Part shown: positions 46,211 through 57,764 of the stretch, one piece after another
Layout of the letters: every line of letters starts with the position of its first letter
Numbering within the stretch: position 1 is the stretch's first letter
NCBI RefSeq assembly: GCF_001039355.2
Contig: NW_019773513.1
Span: 242,448-306,447, forward strand
Source: Lingula anatina
Taxonomy: Eukaryota; Brachiopoda; Lingulata; Lingulida; Lingulidae
DNA length: 64,000 nucleotides
Reading direction: 5' to 3'
Translations under genes and position numbers: made by a program
Notes under the pieces: model-generated
What the model saw: only the letters and a program-made list of their open reading frames with translations
Databases searched by the model: none
What the model was told of the DNA's origin: nothing

Positions 46211-49200
46211 CTTTAACCAAGGAATTAGTTAGGAAATAAGATCCATCTGCTAGTATTTCCTTGCTTAAACAACTTCAAAAAAGGACAATTTTGTTTTTCT
46301 TTGATGGGGTGTTTTCTCATATTTTTATTGAAGAGAGGTGAGATTACCAAATTCAATAATTATAATATTTCAGTGTAGTGTCTTTTTGAAAAGTTTTTTT
46401 TCCCATTGGTTAAAGAAAAATGACATTGTGTTATATATAATATTTCAGGTATTGACCCTGATATTTACTTTATTTCTAGTGGAAGGCGAGCCAACTGTAT
46501 CCTGTATGGTGTGCTCTATGGTATGGCGTGTGTCACTAAGGTAGGTGGCGCCACTCACAGGTCCTATCACCAGGCCAGAATATAACCAATCGCCATTTCT
46601 TTTCCATTTCCAGCAGCTTTTCTATTCCTAAAAATATATGGAGACTTGAAATTCACTTAAATATTTAGCTGTGAAGAACTACAATTTGGGTTCCAAAAGT
46701 ATATGTCACATATATATGATTCATTAGTATTGAAGTATACCAGCATGACTTACTACTAGTAAGTGCTTTATAATATGAATATGATATTTTGCATTTTAAT
46801 CTGTTGTATAACACTTCTGAGCACCTAATATGGCAGCCGGACTGTATCCTCCCCAGGGAGGTGAGAGCGTCTATAGAGTGCAACAGGGCAAAAAAAAAAA
46901 AAAAATGACCAGTCTTCTCTGACTTAAATAAATTTCATTTAAATAAATATAAATAAATAATCGGTTTGCAATAATCCAATAAAGATTATTATTATTAGTA
47001 TCACTTTGATATTCTTCCATACCGAAGATAAAATCATTTGGACAGCCTTTTGGTAAAACTGTCAGTCCCTAATAAAGACCAAAAATTCCCAAGACCAGTA
47101 GAAATTTGTCTTCAGTTGATCCAATTTTAAGAGCTGCCATTTTGAATTTACAGTCAGTCTGGTAAAAAGTCATTTGATACAGCAAATGTTCCGTAACTGC
47201 TGGTCTGAGAGTTTTCTGTCAAAAATTTATAGTATTTGCTCTCAGTGTCTGTTATGTCATTGTGCAACCTTCAAATTATGCCAGCATATTGCGAAACAGA
47301 CCATGGCGTTTTATGTCATTTTGACAAACATTGTGTATTTTTTAAAATGTGATATACCATATGATTATTTTAGTTGTCATATTGTACATATTGCTTGGTC
47401 ATTTATGGATCCCTTATTGAACAAGAACTACTTATATTGCCCAATTTTTCTAAATAAATTTTTGTAAGGTTCTTTTACTTTATACAACTGGCACAGATGG
47501 AAAAAGATATTTTGGGTGGAAAAAATAGCCTAGTTTGAATCAGTATGTTATGAATCCAGATGTCCATATTCACTCTTCTGTCTTAATGTTAATTTTTATA
47601 TTGTTATATTTCAGCACTTTGGCAATTTCTGGATCCTTATGATTGGTCGGCTACTAGGAGGTACAGCTACGTCCATATTATATAGTGCTTTTGAATCCTG
47701 GCTGGTGTATGAACACAATAAGGTAGGCCAGGGCATAAAAGTAGTCCTTTAAGTTGAAACATTGTAAAACCATTTGATACATATTAAAACCTTGAAATAC
47801 AAAGTCAATCATGCCATTGTGTTAGGTCCTGTGTGTCTTTGGTGCAGATATTCAAACATGAAACAATAGTTCAACTTACTCAGTCTGGTAAGTTGAACTA
47901 TTGTTTCATGTATTTTGATACTGTGGTGGTATCCTCACAAGAATTTCAGCTAGTCACTGATGCAGTGATATTTTAATACACTGAGACTATATTAAGGTCA
48001 AGTTCATTTATTCAGTATTGCAGGCTTACAGGTTGCTGCTAAATGTTGACACTATATCCACATTTGAATTAATTTCTGTGTATTGGACGTATTCTGTCTT
48101 ATTGTCTTTCAGAGAGGATTTAGTCAGGATCTTCTCGGAACCTTATTTTCGCACGCCACCCTGGGGAACTCCTTGGTGGCCATCTTGGCTGGATTTGTGG
48201 CACAATTCTTCGCTGACAGCTTTGGTTTTGTGTAGGTGCAAATAATGAGAGTCATAACAACAAAATCTTACTAAAGTTTACGGTTTATGATCTGTTTGAC
48301 CATAATGATTTGAGTCTTTTTTTTTTTTGAAAGAAGTGTTCCTGATTCATGATAAAACTGGCTCCGTATTGTTACTGTTTGCAAAAATGAATGGTAATTT
48401 TAAAAAGGCGATAAAGTAAGTTTTGGAAAAAAAGAAAAAAATCATCACTTTCTTATCATTAACCTTTTCAGACATTTGTAACAATTTTTAGTTTCACAAT
48501 CTGAGTTTGATTTTTAATTTTACATTAACAAACTGTTGTTGGAACAATATAGCAAGAAAGTTTCCATGTTAATTCCAAATTAGATAAAATCCTTTTGGAG
48601 TTTGTTTTTCAAGCCCACATTATAATCATCTTTCAGAGCTCCCTTTGATGTGTCCTTGACTGTCCTGGCTATCATGTGTGTGGTGATCATATTTACCTGG
48701 TCCGAAAACTATGGGGACTCCGCTGTCAACGTGCGCACTTCGTTTGTTAGTGCTATCAAATCTATCAAATCAGGTAGGATATGAGTGAACGCTACAGTCT
48801 TGGTGTATTTAAACAGAATATCTTTTTACTGACATGAAGTGAAGTTTACATAAATATAACAAGCAGTACAAGTATTTAGTTATTATAATTTTTATTATCA
48901 TTATTATTATTATTATTTTTTTGTATTATTTATATTTTTTTTTTCATCTGGCTATTTAACAACATTCAGTTTATCATACGTTACAAAACAGTACATTCTA
49001 ATCCGTCCTTCCCTTCAGACCGCAAGATATTATGCCTGGGTGTGATCCAGTCTCTCTTTGAGGGGTCCATGTACACCTTTGTCCTGGAGTGGACGCCCGC
49101 ACTGACCCCTGTGGCCACAACAGCGTCCAGTGTGGCCAGCAGGAGACTCCTAGAGGAGGAAGACGTCACTGTAGAGGGGCACAGAGGGGCTATACCACAT

Positions 49201-52200
49201 GGGTATATCTTTGCAGCATTTATGGTATGGTCCCCCCATGGACAATTAATTGTACCACCAGCGTTAGCGCTGGCGGTACACATGGTTTTGGTCCCGTCCG
49301 GATCGTTCCGCCGGCTCCGCCGGCTCCGTTGGCTCCGCCGGACGGCTACCGTTACCGCTTCTCCTCCTAGACGGTAAGGGCCCCCGTACCCATCTCATGG
49401 ATTTAGGTCACCTATAATCTCANTCTATACGAATGCGCTTGCTCCAGCTGGTGGTACAATATTCGGAGGCGGTATCGCCTCTCTGATCCTCTAGTTTTAT
49501 TTGTTTAAAGTTATATTTGAAGTAAGCCTAGATTCCCAATAATGCATGTGAAAAGATTTCTACTAGATTTTATTCTTCAAGTTTCTTGATTTCTTGTTGT
49601 AAATTGACCTACTTATCTGTCCCTTAAGTTTGTAAAATTCGATCAAACTAGTAATGCATGGCACAATACTGCTGCTTATGCTGTTATTCAACAGTTGGTA
49701 ATATATTTCAGTCTTACTGCTTGGTGGAACTGCTCTTTATAAGTATGAGTGATCCATATTCATCATTAATTGTGGAAAAACCCTTTGCTTTACTTACAAA
49801 AATATTTTTGATTAAGTGTGTTTGATTATGTCACAAATACAGATTTGTTGAAACTTCACATTTCCATAGCTGTAACACTTGCTGATGTCTGTTTCTTTAT
49901 TTCAGATTGCTATTATGATTGGGTCATCTCTATTTAAGATACTATGTAGATGGACCTCCATTGAGTCATTCATGAGGTATGTTTTTATCTCTCTTGTTTT
50001 GAATGGCTATTCCATGGCATTAGCTTTTGTTTTTGATTTTTTAAATGTAAGGTGTGGTAAAATTAACCGAGGGGCAAGTTGTTACTGAGTGTAAAAAGGT
50101 TTGGAATTGCCTGTATCAGTACATGTCATTGTAAGTGTCCCTTTTCTGACTTGTTTAATGCAGCTAATTTTAATGCAATTTTTAATTAAAATTTGAGTGG
50201 AAAATCTTCTTTATCAATACAAGACAATTATTTGGCTATTAGTAAATAATATTGTTATGTATAACTTTTTTATTTCAGACCTGTGTTATTCATATCAGCT
50301 GTAGCACTGTGTACACCTATAGTGTGTCCGGGGGTAAGTGTAGTACTAGCAAGTACAATCCTTTCCCTCTCCTCTCTCAGGAACATCTTAAATATTAAGA
50401 AATGTTAAGAAAGATCCACGTGCTTACATACTATGATAGAAATCTAAACTCTTCAGCTAGTACAAGAGTGTAATATTTATATTTATTTCTTGCAACTTAA
50501 AGCAGTTAATATATTTCACAAAGAATGAATTAGCCTAATATGTATTTATATCATGTATTTATATCATTTTAATACCATGTTGAAGGAATTCATGTTATTC
50601 CAATTTCATTGCACTGCTTGCTATGTTGGAAAAAAGCTGATACTGAAATAGAAAATGATGCTTTTGCTCAAACATAAGTTATACGTGTAACAATACATAT
50701 TTGAATTAATGCTATTTATATCCTATTATCTAAAACTAATGGTAAAATTTCTGATTCTAGAACCAGCTTGTAATCTTCATTGGTTTCCTGGTATTTGAGG
50801 TTTGTGTGGGGTTGTTTTGGCCCTCCCTGGGGACTATGAGGGGGAAGTACGTCCCCGAGGAAAGTAAGTACACGTAGACGAAAAATAGTTCTGCTTTGGT
50901 CACTTTAATTTGTAGACTGTTTGCTTCATTTATTACCTCCGCCAAGGAGGTTATGTTTTCACCCCTGTCTTTCTGTCTGTCTGTTTGTCATCAACATAAC
51001 TCCAAAAGTTATGGACCAATTTTGATGAAATTTTCAAGGTAGGTGGGGAATGGGTTAACTTAGAAGTGATTAGTTTTGGGTGGTGATCCGGATCAATAAT
51101 CAATCAATAATCAATAATAATAAAAAATCGCTGCCTTGGGGGAGGTCTGCTCTCTCGGAGTGCTTTTCTAGTTGTGTATTAATTTCTTAGGAATGTGATG
51201 TTGTCAATTTACAATTTTATATTCATTGGAGAAAACAAATATGATCTTACTTTGTCAACGAAAGAAGTTTATTTTGATGTTTTTTTCCCTTCTCAGCACG
51301 TGCTACTATAATGAACTGTTTCCGGATCCCGCTGAATCTCATTGTAGTCATTATACTTGTCCAGGTAAGTAACTGCTGATCTATCTGAGTCAGTACTTTA
51401 GTTGTTTCAGAACTTCCATAATGTAAACCACAATCTTATCATATTTAAGATAAATTTTGGTACGTATGTTTCAGACAAAGTTGATTTTTTTCTTAATTTT
51501 TTCCATACTAGCATATTGATTTTTTTTATAATTCTAAATAAAGACATGCTTCACTAAAAAAACCTGAATTCTTTTTACAAGTCTTGAATTTAATGAAAAT
51601 TCTTGTAAAATTATTGAAAAAGAAAGTCCTGAGTTGATAGTGATATTCAGTGTTTGTTCCAGCCATATTGGTTTTAACTGCGCTATAATGACTGTGTTTC
51701 AGAACCTGAGGATGGACTTGATATTCAAGTGTTGTGTGATGTTTCTTCTGTGTGCTTGTCTCAGTCAGCATGTATTATATAGGTAAGTATAGTGGGTACA
51801 CGCTCCAGGGACAGGCACATACACGCACATGTAAGCATGCACATGTAAATATACATATTACACAGAGTATAGTACATATACACAAAACATTGCAAGCACA
51901 CACACACACAGTATAGTATTGCACGCACGCACACACACACAAAAATGTACACACACAGACAAGCACACACAGTATAACTTGTATACACATGGTATTGCAC
52001 GTGTGCGCGCGCACACACAGTATAACCTATAAACACATGTAGTATTGCATGCACACACACGCACACACACACACACACACACACACGGTTACACCATCAC
52101 GTATTAGAGCATGCAAGTATATTTCTGTGGCTGCTTCTGTGCAATTTCTTTCTTACATTAAACCAAAGTTAGTGGCCCATCCTCATGCATGCTAGACCTG

Positions 52201-54612
52201 TAGAGCATATTATTATTTTCACCAGAGGATTGAGATAATTCATTTCGTCCATGCAAAATGTTAGAAATTCTTTGTTTAGAATGCTTCTGATTAATCAACA
52301 TTTTAAGAATATAAAATCTAGATTTGGCAATTTATGTCATTCCTGAGTGAGCTGGCCCAGAGCTCCATTCCAAAATAAAATGTATCAAAATTGGTCTTAA
52401 CTTTGAGGCTAAAAATTGTAGCCGACTTTGACACTGAACACTAATTATAGTCCTGGCTGTATAAAGTGGGGTATTTGAGCTGATCACAAAGTTTTTGAAA
52501 CTATAATGTTAAAAATGACATTTGAGTCCTAGAAATTTATAAGATTAACCTGAAGTTAGATATTATCAGACTTTTAGAAATTCAACTCTTAGACTAGTTG
52601 TTCTGTGAGCGGAGATCCATGCATGTGTTGGTGCGTATCCTTAGCAAACCTTGAAATGAACAAGATTGACAGCTCAGTTTATCCCTATGGTTGGGGAAAC
52701 TTAAATGATTCACTTCTCTTTCTTCTTTTCTGTCACCTTTTCTAATCCTATCTCATATAGATAAAGTTGCTTGCAGAGAGATGGGTGTGGGTAGCTTAGA
52801 CAATCCAGCATGGCTATTATTATAGATATCCACAAATTTCTGAAATCCACTTTTGTGCAAATATTTACGTTGTGGCAGGGGTGGAAGATAGGAACCCCCC
52901 CTTCCTGCCCTTCCTATTTTTCTTTAATATCCTGTGCTTATGAAACTTTGGCTGTTTATTTATCCAATTTGCTCCCCTTTTGCTTGCAGAACTTGCTTTG
53001 CCACTGGCACATTCTTAAATTAAACAACATGCTTGATAGACTGTGTGCAGCTGTTTACATGAGAAGCGAATTGGATGATGAAATATTTGAATACTAGTTT
53101 AAGTGTGTCATATAAAGAATCTTTTTAGTCAATTTTTCTGGAGAATTATAAAATTCTGCTTGTCAATGAATTATGTATGTAACATCTTGACAGTACCAGC
53201 ATTTTATATATATTTGGTGGTAAAGAGTTTCTGTAGTGTGTTTGAAAAAAATTTTCCTTTTCATGAGATATACTGTAACAATGATTTTGTACAATTTGGC
53301 ACTGGAATTACAGGAATTACTGTGGCAGTATGTATTCTACAAACTGATCTTTATAGCAATCTTTAATCTTTTAGCATTTCTAGGAATGCTTAATTCAGCA
53401 TGCTGGATCAGTTCAGGGATATTTGGCTGAGGAAAGTTCTTTGGAAACTATAGAATTTTTTTCTGCCAGATAGCAGACTTCTGAACTACTGGAAATGTAT
53501 TCAGATAAAAGAATTGGGCAATTAAAGCTTTTGTAGACACACTGAATAACGATTGATTAAAAATAGATGGGAAAATCTGTTGGTGTTATGCTTAAAGGGA
53601 TGGCGGACAAGGAGGATGCCAGTTTTTTCCCTTTTCATTGCTTCCCCCATTTTATCATGACTTGTACCTACTTATCTTGTTACAGACTAGTATTGCAGCA
53701 CACAAGTGCTGAGCAGCAGACGTCCAGTGCCGGGATTTTATGACCTTGACCTTGACCCTTATGACCTTGACCTTCACTGGTGTAACAGGTGCTTATCTTC
53801 TGCTTCTCACTTCTTCTATTTCATTGTTGCTAGCCGTCTGCATGGAAAATGGGGTTGAAATATTTCATGTCTGTCCCCTTGTTATCTAAATCTGCTCAGA
53901 TTGGAAGTTAGCAGTGAAAATGGACCTCAAATATTTTATAGTACACAGCTAAGAAAAGCACTTGATCTGAAAGCCCAGATTTTTGCCAAGGTCGCTCCAT
54001 TCTCATTATTGATTGATCAATTAATCGAAAAATTGAGGTAATAAATTATTTAATAATGTTTAATGAATCGCCACTTAAAAATCATATTGGTTCTAAGTTT
54101 TTTCTGACCAATTTTATTTTCCCCTTAACTATTTGGCTGTTCACTAACAAATTCTAAACCATCAAAGGCAAAAACATAATCTCCTTGGTTGCATTGATAT
54201 TGCTTTTTGGTTTCAGGATCATTTTCAAGTTTGTACTGCTCTAAACAAATCTGTATGTTTAAAACTGTTGTTTTTATAGGGTGCATCATTGCAGGTAATT
54301 GTTGAACAATATATTTATAATGTAAGAGCTTACAGGACAACAAGTTTTATATCTTAAGACTTGCTCACATCAGTATTAAGTTGTGTGTGTCATAAATGGG
54401 CAAACAAATTGGCTTAAGACTACATATACCATATCATTGTTGAACATCTTCTTAAAAGCTGCTTTGTAGAATATTTTCTCTTGAGTCTTTTTGATAGGAT
54501 TGTTAGTGGTAACAGTAATCATTTTCTTCAACTAGAGGCCATATGTGTTGATATTGAAGAAAGAGGTTACTGTTCAGATTGTTGTACGTGTATGCATCTT
54601 TTGATTTTTTTT

Positions 54613-54643
<31 letters not shown>

Positions 54644-55168
54644 GCGTTTTTATTTTACTCTTATGTGGTTGTTCACACAGCAAGAATTTGTTTGTTTTTT
54701 TCTTTTAAAACACTGAAAACATATGCAAGCATGTAGGTACATGTACACACACACACACACATGCACGCACGCACAGACACAGGCACTGTGTCAGTAATAT
54801 ACAGCCAGAGAACCAGATGGAAGCAGACCAGATTGTTTGTGTATTGAAATGCTGGGCTTATGGCAACTAATTTTACGTTGGGGTACTTAATTCGTGGCTG
54901 GAGTCATTGATTTTGTGCGTTTGTGCTCTCAAAACTAAAGCTCGTGTTAGCCAACTACAATTGTCATTTATGAGGCCTGTTAATGTTATTCAGTGACTGT
55001 CATGGTTTTAAATGATGTTATTTATATATTTTCAGAGATAGTTTAAATGTTAGCAAAGCTCTCCCTGAAACCAGTGGTGAAGGCAGCAGACAAGATGCAG
55101 GCAAGATGCCTTTGATCAAAGAAGACTTGGTGGAAGCAAATGGCAATGAGGATGATGATCAGAACTAA
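43576..55168 (+). CDS. MFSD5: MFSD5, major facilitator molybdate-anion transporter
   Basis: Thirteen exons: 43576-43723, 45959-46103, 46480-46540, 47615-47722, 48113-48231, 48637-48773, 49019-49224, 49906-49976, 50279-50333, 50761-50863, 51297-51364, 51703-51782, 55036-55168. All junctions are GT-AG and in phase; 1,434 nt give 477 aa. About 12 membrane helices. Family hallmarks are visible: FRSFQLTYLVVYMLAM-AGDWLQGPHVYALYQHY, DKYGRRANCILYG, IGRLLGGTATSILYSAFESWLVYEH, ENYGD after helix 6, and IQSLFEGSMYTFVLEWTPAL. The family transports molybdate at membranes in plants and algae and the animal orthologue is conserved; substrate here is inferred. Loop 7-8 carries an extra about 25-residue segment (ASSVASRRLLEEEDVTVEGH) relative to the human protein. 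The acidic tail ends NGNEDDDQN. Confidence 0.93.
43766..43820. repeat. TG/AG microsatellite and G-run
   Basis: In intron 1 of MFSD5: TG x about 16, then AG x 5 and ten G. Confidence 0.9.
45192..45274. repeat. Perfect 35-nt inverted repeat (hairpin)
   Basis: Arms begin TAATGTAATAAGGGAACATT and pair perfectly over 35 nt around a 13-nt AT-only loop. In MFSD5 intron 1. Confidence 0.9.
46163..46208. repeat. CT microsatellite after a C-run
   Basis: About 22 CT units, in MFSD5 intron 2. Confidence 0.95.
47857..47910. repeat. Perfect 22-nt inverted repeat, 10-nt loop
   Basis: CATGAAACAATAGTTCAACT... pairs with its exact inverse 10 nt later. In MFSD5 intron 4. Confidence 0.92.
49235..49500. repeat. 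GC-rich insert in MFSD5 intron 7
   Basis: Begins just after exon 7 and is far more GC-rich than its surroundings, with CCGCCGGCTCCG direct repeats and GCGTTAGCGCTGGCGGTAC. One N at 49,423. An ORF runs through but has no recognisable domain. Probably a dispersed repeat. Confidence 0.4.
50933..51172 (+). repeat. Dispersed repeat starting TTACCTCCGCCAAGGAGG
   Basis: Features TTATGTTTTCACCCCTGTCT, ATAACTCCAAAAGTTATGGA, TTTTGATGAAATTTTCA, GGTGGTGATCCGGATC and GGGGGAGGTCTGCTCTC. I recall this unit as a very common interspersed repeat of marine animal genomes; no ORF. In MFSD5 intron 10. Confidence 0.6.
51800..52087. repeat. CA-rich compound microsatellite
   Basis: CA/CG runs interrupted by a recurring CACAGTATA unit, at the start of MFSD5 intron 12. 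Open reading frames here are by-products of the repeat. Confidence 0.9.
53686..53743 (+). CDS. MFSD5: Possible alternative last exon of MFSD5
   Basis: A good acceptor (TTATCTTGTTACAG) is followed in the phase required by exon 12 by 18 codons (LVLQHTSAEQQTSSAGIL) and a TGA. It would replace the acidic tail of exon 13. Not confirmed. Confidence 0.3.
54612..54645. repeat. T-run/G-run homopolymer junction
   Basis: About 16 T followed by about 20 G, in MFSD5 intron 12. Confidence 0.9.
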
Positions 55169-56690
55169 TGGGAAGAAGACAAAATGACTTATATTGGGAG
55201 GTGGTTGTCAACTCAAAGTGTTGACTCTTATTTCGACTGTGAATTCTCACTGGTTTCTATTGTGATTTAGTTTTTAATGAAATGATATTTCTTTTTATGT
55301 GGAATTCTTATGGTTATGAATAATTTCTCTCTGTTTTTCAAGTGGTATTCTATGTTAGTTCATCTATTTTTATTTTATTTTTGTGGGGATGACAATGTGG
55401 TGGCTGCCAGCAAAATATATTTACCCAAGCTAGCCATGAGGTAGGTCTTGCAACTTTGCATAAATTCAAGCAAGATTTAAGAGGCTTGGAAGAGAGAAGG
55501 TACAGAAACGTTGAGAGGCAAGCAATTGTGGTACAGCAATGAAAAAATGACAATTTGTACACAGATATCTTTACGGTCGTTTCCTCTGGTGATTTGCAGA
55601 ATTACAGCTTTGTGTGCTCAAAACATGGTAATAAGTTACTTACATATTGTTTTCTAGGGCAACATTCCTGGAACATTAAAGGGATAACAATTCTTCAATT
55701 TGGTGGGAAAAGTGCCATAAAACAAATTTTCCTGGGATAAATGATGATGGCAGGCACAAATTTCAGACTAATTGCTTTAACCACCATATAGGTGGTAAAA
55801 CAGAATTTATTATATTTCAAGGTTTTGTTTACAATGCACTTATTGTGGAATTTTGAATCTTATATGAAGAGTTTTTATCCCTTTATTTCATCCTTATCAC
55901 TGAAAAGTTCACTCGACTTCACAGGTATTCTGGGATACTTGCTAGTCTCGTATGGCCTCGCACTGCTGATTTCGGCCATCTTGGACGATTTCCATTCACT
56001 AAATAAATTAAGTAGAGGAGTTGTGGTTAATACTTGGTAAACAGAGTAGAAAAAAATGTTTTGACACAGATTTGGACATAATATGGTTATGTCACTTGTT
56101 GATCTTATCTCTGTAATTTTGTGAAGGCAATCACTCATTTTAATTCTGTGCTTTGATTTTTGAATGGATCCGAGGCATCAAATCTGAAATAATTGTCTCA
56201 GAAAAAAAACAGAGGACTTAATTAGTAGACCATGGTTGCAGAAACCACGAGTTAGTGAGAAATGCATTAAGCCATTACTACTTTCTGAAATTATTTATGT
56301 TTAACACTTTATTCTGTATATTTTACTAATTTTGGTGAAGATGAGTATTACATACTTCAGTGCATTCCAGAAACAATACAGAGAAAAGAATTGTGATTAA
56401 GTATATATGTTCATATATAGGATGTAATACCTATTGTGAGAATACTGTAAAGGAAGACAAATTGGAACATGGTTGTCTGTGAAATCTGTAAAGTGAAATA
56501 ATTCTATGATACACAGAGTGATACATAGAGGAGGCGAGAGACAGGTTTTTAGTAATTTTTAATGGTATTTCTTTACTTTCCGGTGAAAAGAACTTGGTCA
56601 TATCTTAAAATGAAGACAATGTATAGTTATGCTATAGGAAGGTTCTTTTTATTTTTTCATGGTGGTTTTTATAATAAATGTATTTTTGCT
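55169..56690 (+). other. Probable 3' UTR of MFSD5
   Basis: Non-coding AT-rich DNA after the stop. The best poly(A) signal is AATAAA at 56673-56678. Small ORFs within it show no domain. Confidence 0.5.
56673..56678 (+). terminator. Candidate poly(A) signal AATAAA of MFSD5
   Basis: Followed by a T-rich stretch (GTATTTTTGCTTTT), as expected downstream of cleavage. Confidence 0.45.
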
Positions 56691-56767
56691 TTTAGGTAGG
56701 ATTCTGTTTTTCTAGCCCTCTATTTTATTTTTTTTTACCATTAAAAACTTCTCTCATTGCAAAATAC

Positions 56768-56773
56768 TTTATT
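56768..56773 (-). terminator. Candidate poly(A) signal AATAAA of IRAK4
   Basis: Minus-strand CAATAAAGTATTTT, about 90 bp from the opposing signal of MFSD5. It would give a 3' UTR of about 1 kb. Confidence 0.4.
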
Positions 56774-57764
56774 GAAGGCATTGATTTTATATATATCCAA
56801 GGTAACATGCAGTTACGCAACTTGCAACTAGTAACTTCAATATCTGCAATTTAACTGTAATGAACAAATTGAAAGTGAAAAAAGCACATTTTTGAAATAT
56901 TTTGTAAAAAATGTACGTGATATAAATTGACAATATTTTTGACATACAGTGATTAATATGTGATGCGTTATGTTCAAGTGTTCTCACTCCCTGACATTAA
57001 TTATTAATCCTAAAAAGAAAGGACATTGAGCACACTTGTCAAATTTGAAATTTGATTAATTCTGTAAATATTTATCCCTGCTACTTGAAAGGCATAATTT
57101 TAACCGAAATCTTTCTACTTTAAAGCAAAATACAGCTTTATAAACAGAATGAAATAGTCCAATGCCACCAACATGAATACTGTTACAGTAGCTGTTTTGT
57201 ACTTTACACTGCATAACGCCACTTCATAAATTTTTCAAATTAATTAACTAATTAGTAGCACTAACCCAGAAACAAAATTAATACAGATCCTAAAAATTCA
57301 TTTTTACATAACTCTAAGACTTCCAGCACCACAAGTGCTCTCCAAAACAGTCCATTCCACTGTATGTTAAATGGAACATGGCACTAGATTCCACATATCT
57401 GTCAATAATTTTTTCTCAAAGAGTGAGGCCTCCATTCATTCTGTATTTGAAGGACAACATATAAAATATTCAACTTCTTTGCCTTAATCAGTCATGATAA
57501 AATGATAATACTCCTAAAATGTTTACTTGTTAACAATGTTGTACACCAACCATGGACAAGTGAGGGCAAGTGTAGAGGAAATACCAGGTTGAGATTCTGA
57601 AAAAAATGCCATATTTCATGACTTTATCAGTGTCTTTAACTCTAACTTATAAGCTTATAATTATCAAACAGGTCCGTCTTCTGGCAGTATTTTGTTTACG
57701 TCCCAGTCTCAAGACTGAGATTGGGTCTGGGTCACCCCTATTTACATGAAATCTCCTAGGATTG

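Noticed and set aside
49042-49377. ORF extending MFSD5 exon 7 into the GC-rich intron 7
   Set aside because: It is out of the MFSD5 frame downstream or crosses a good GTATGG donor; the spliced form restores the conserved helix.
51761-52084. Cys/Val-rich ORFs over the CA-repeat tract
   Set aside because: They arise from translating a dinucleotide repeat; no splice or homology support.
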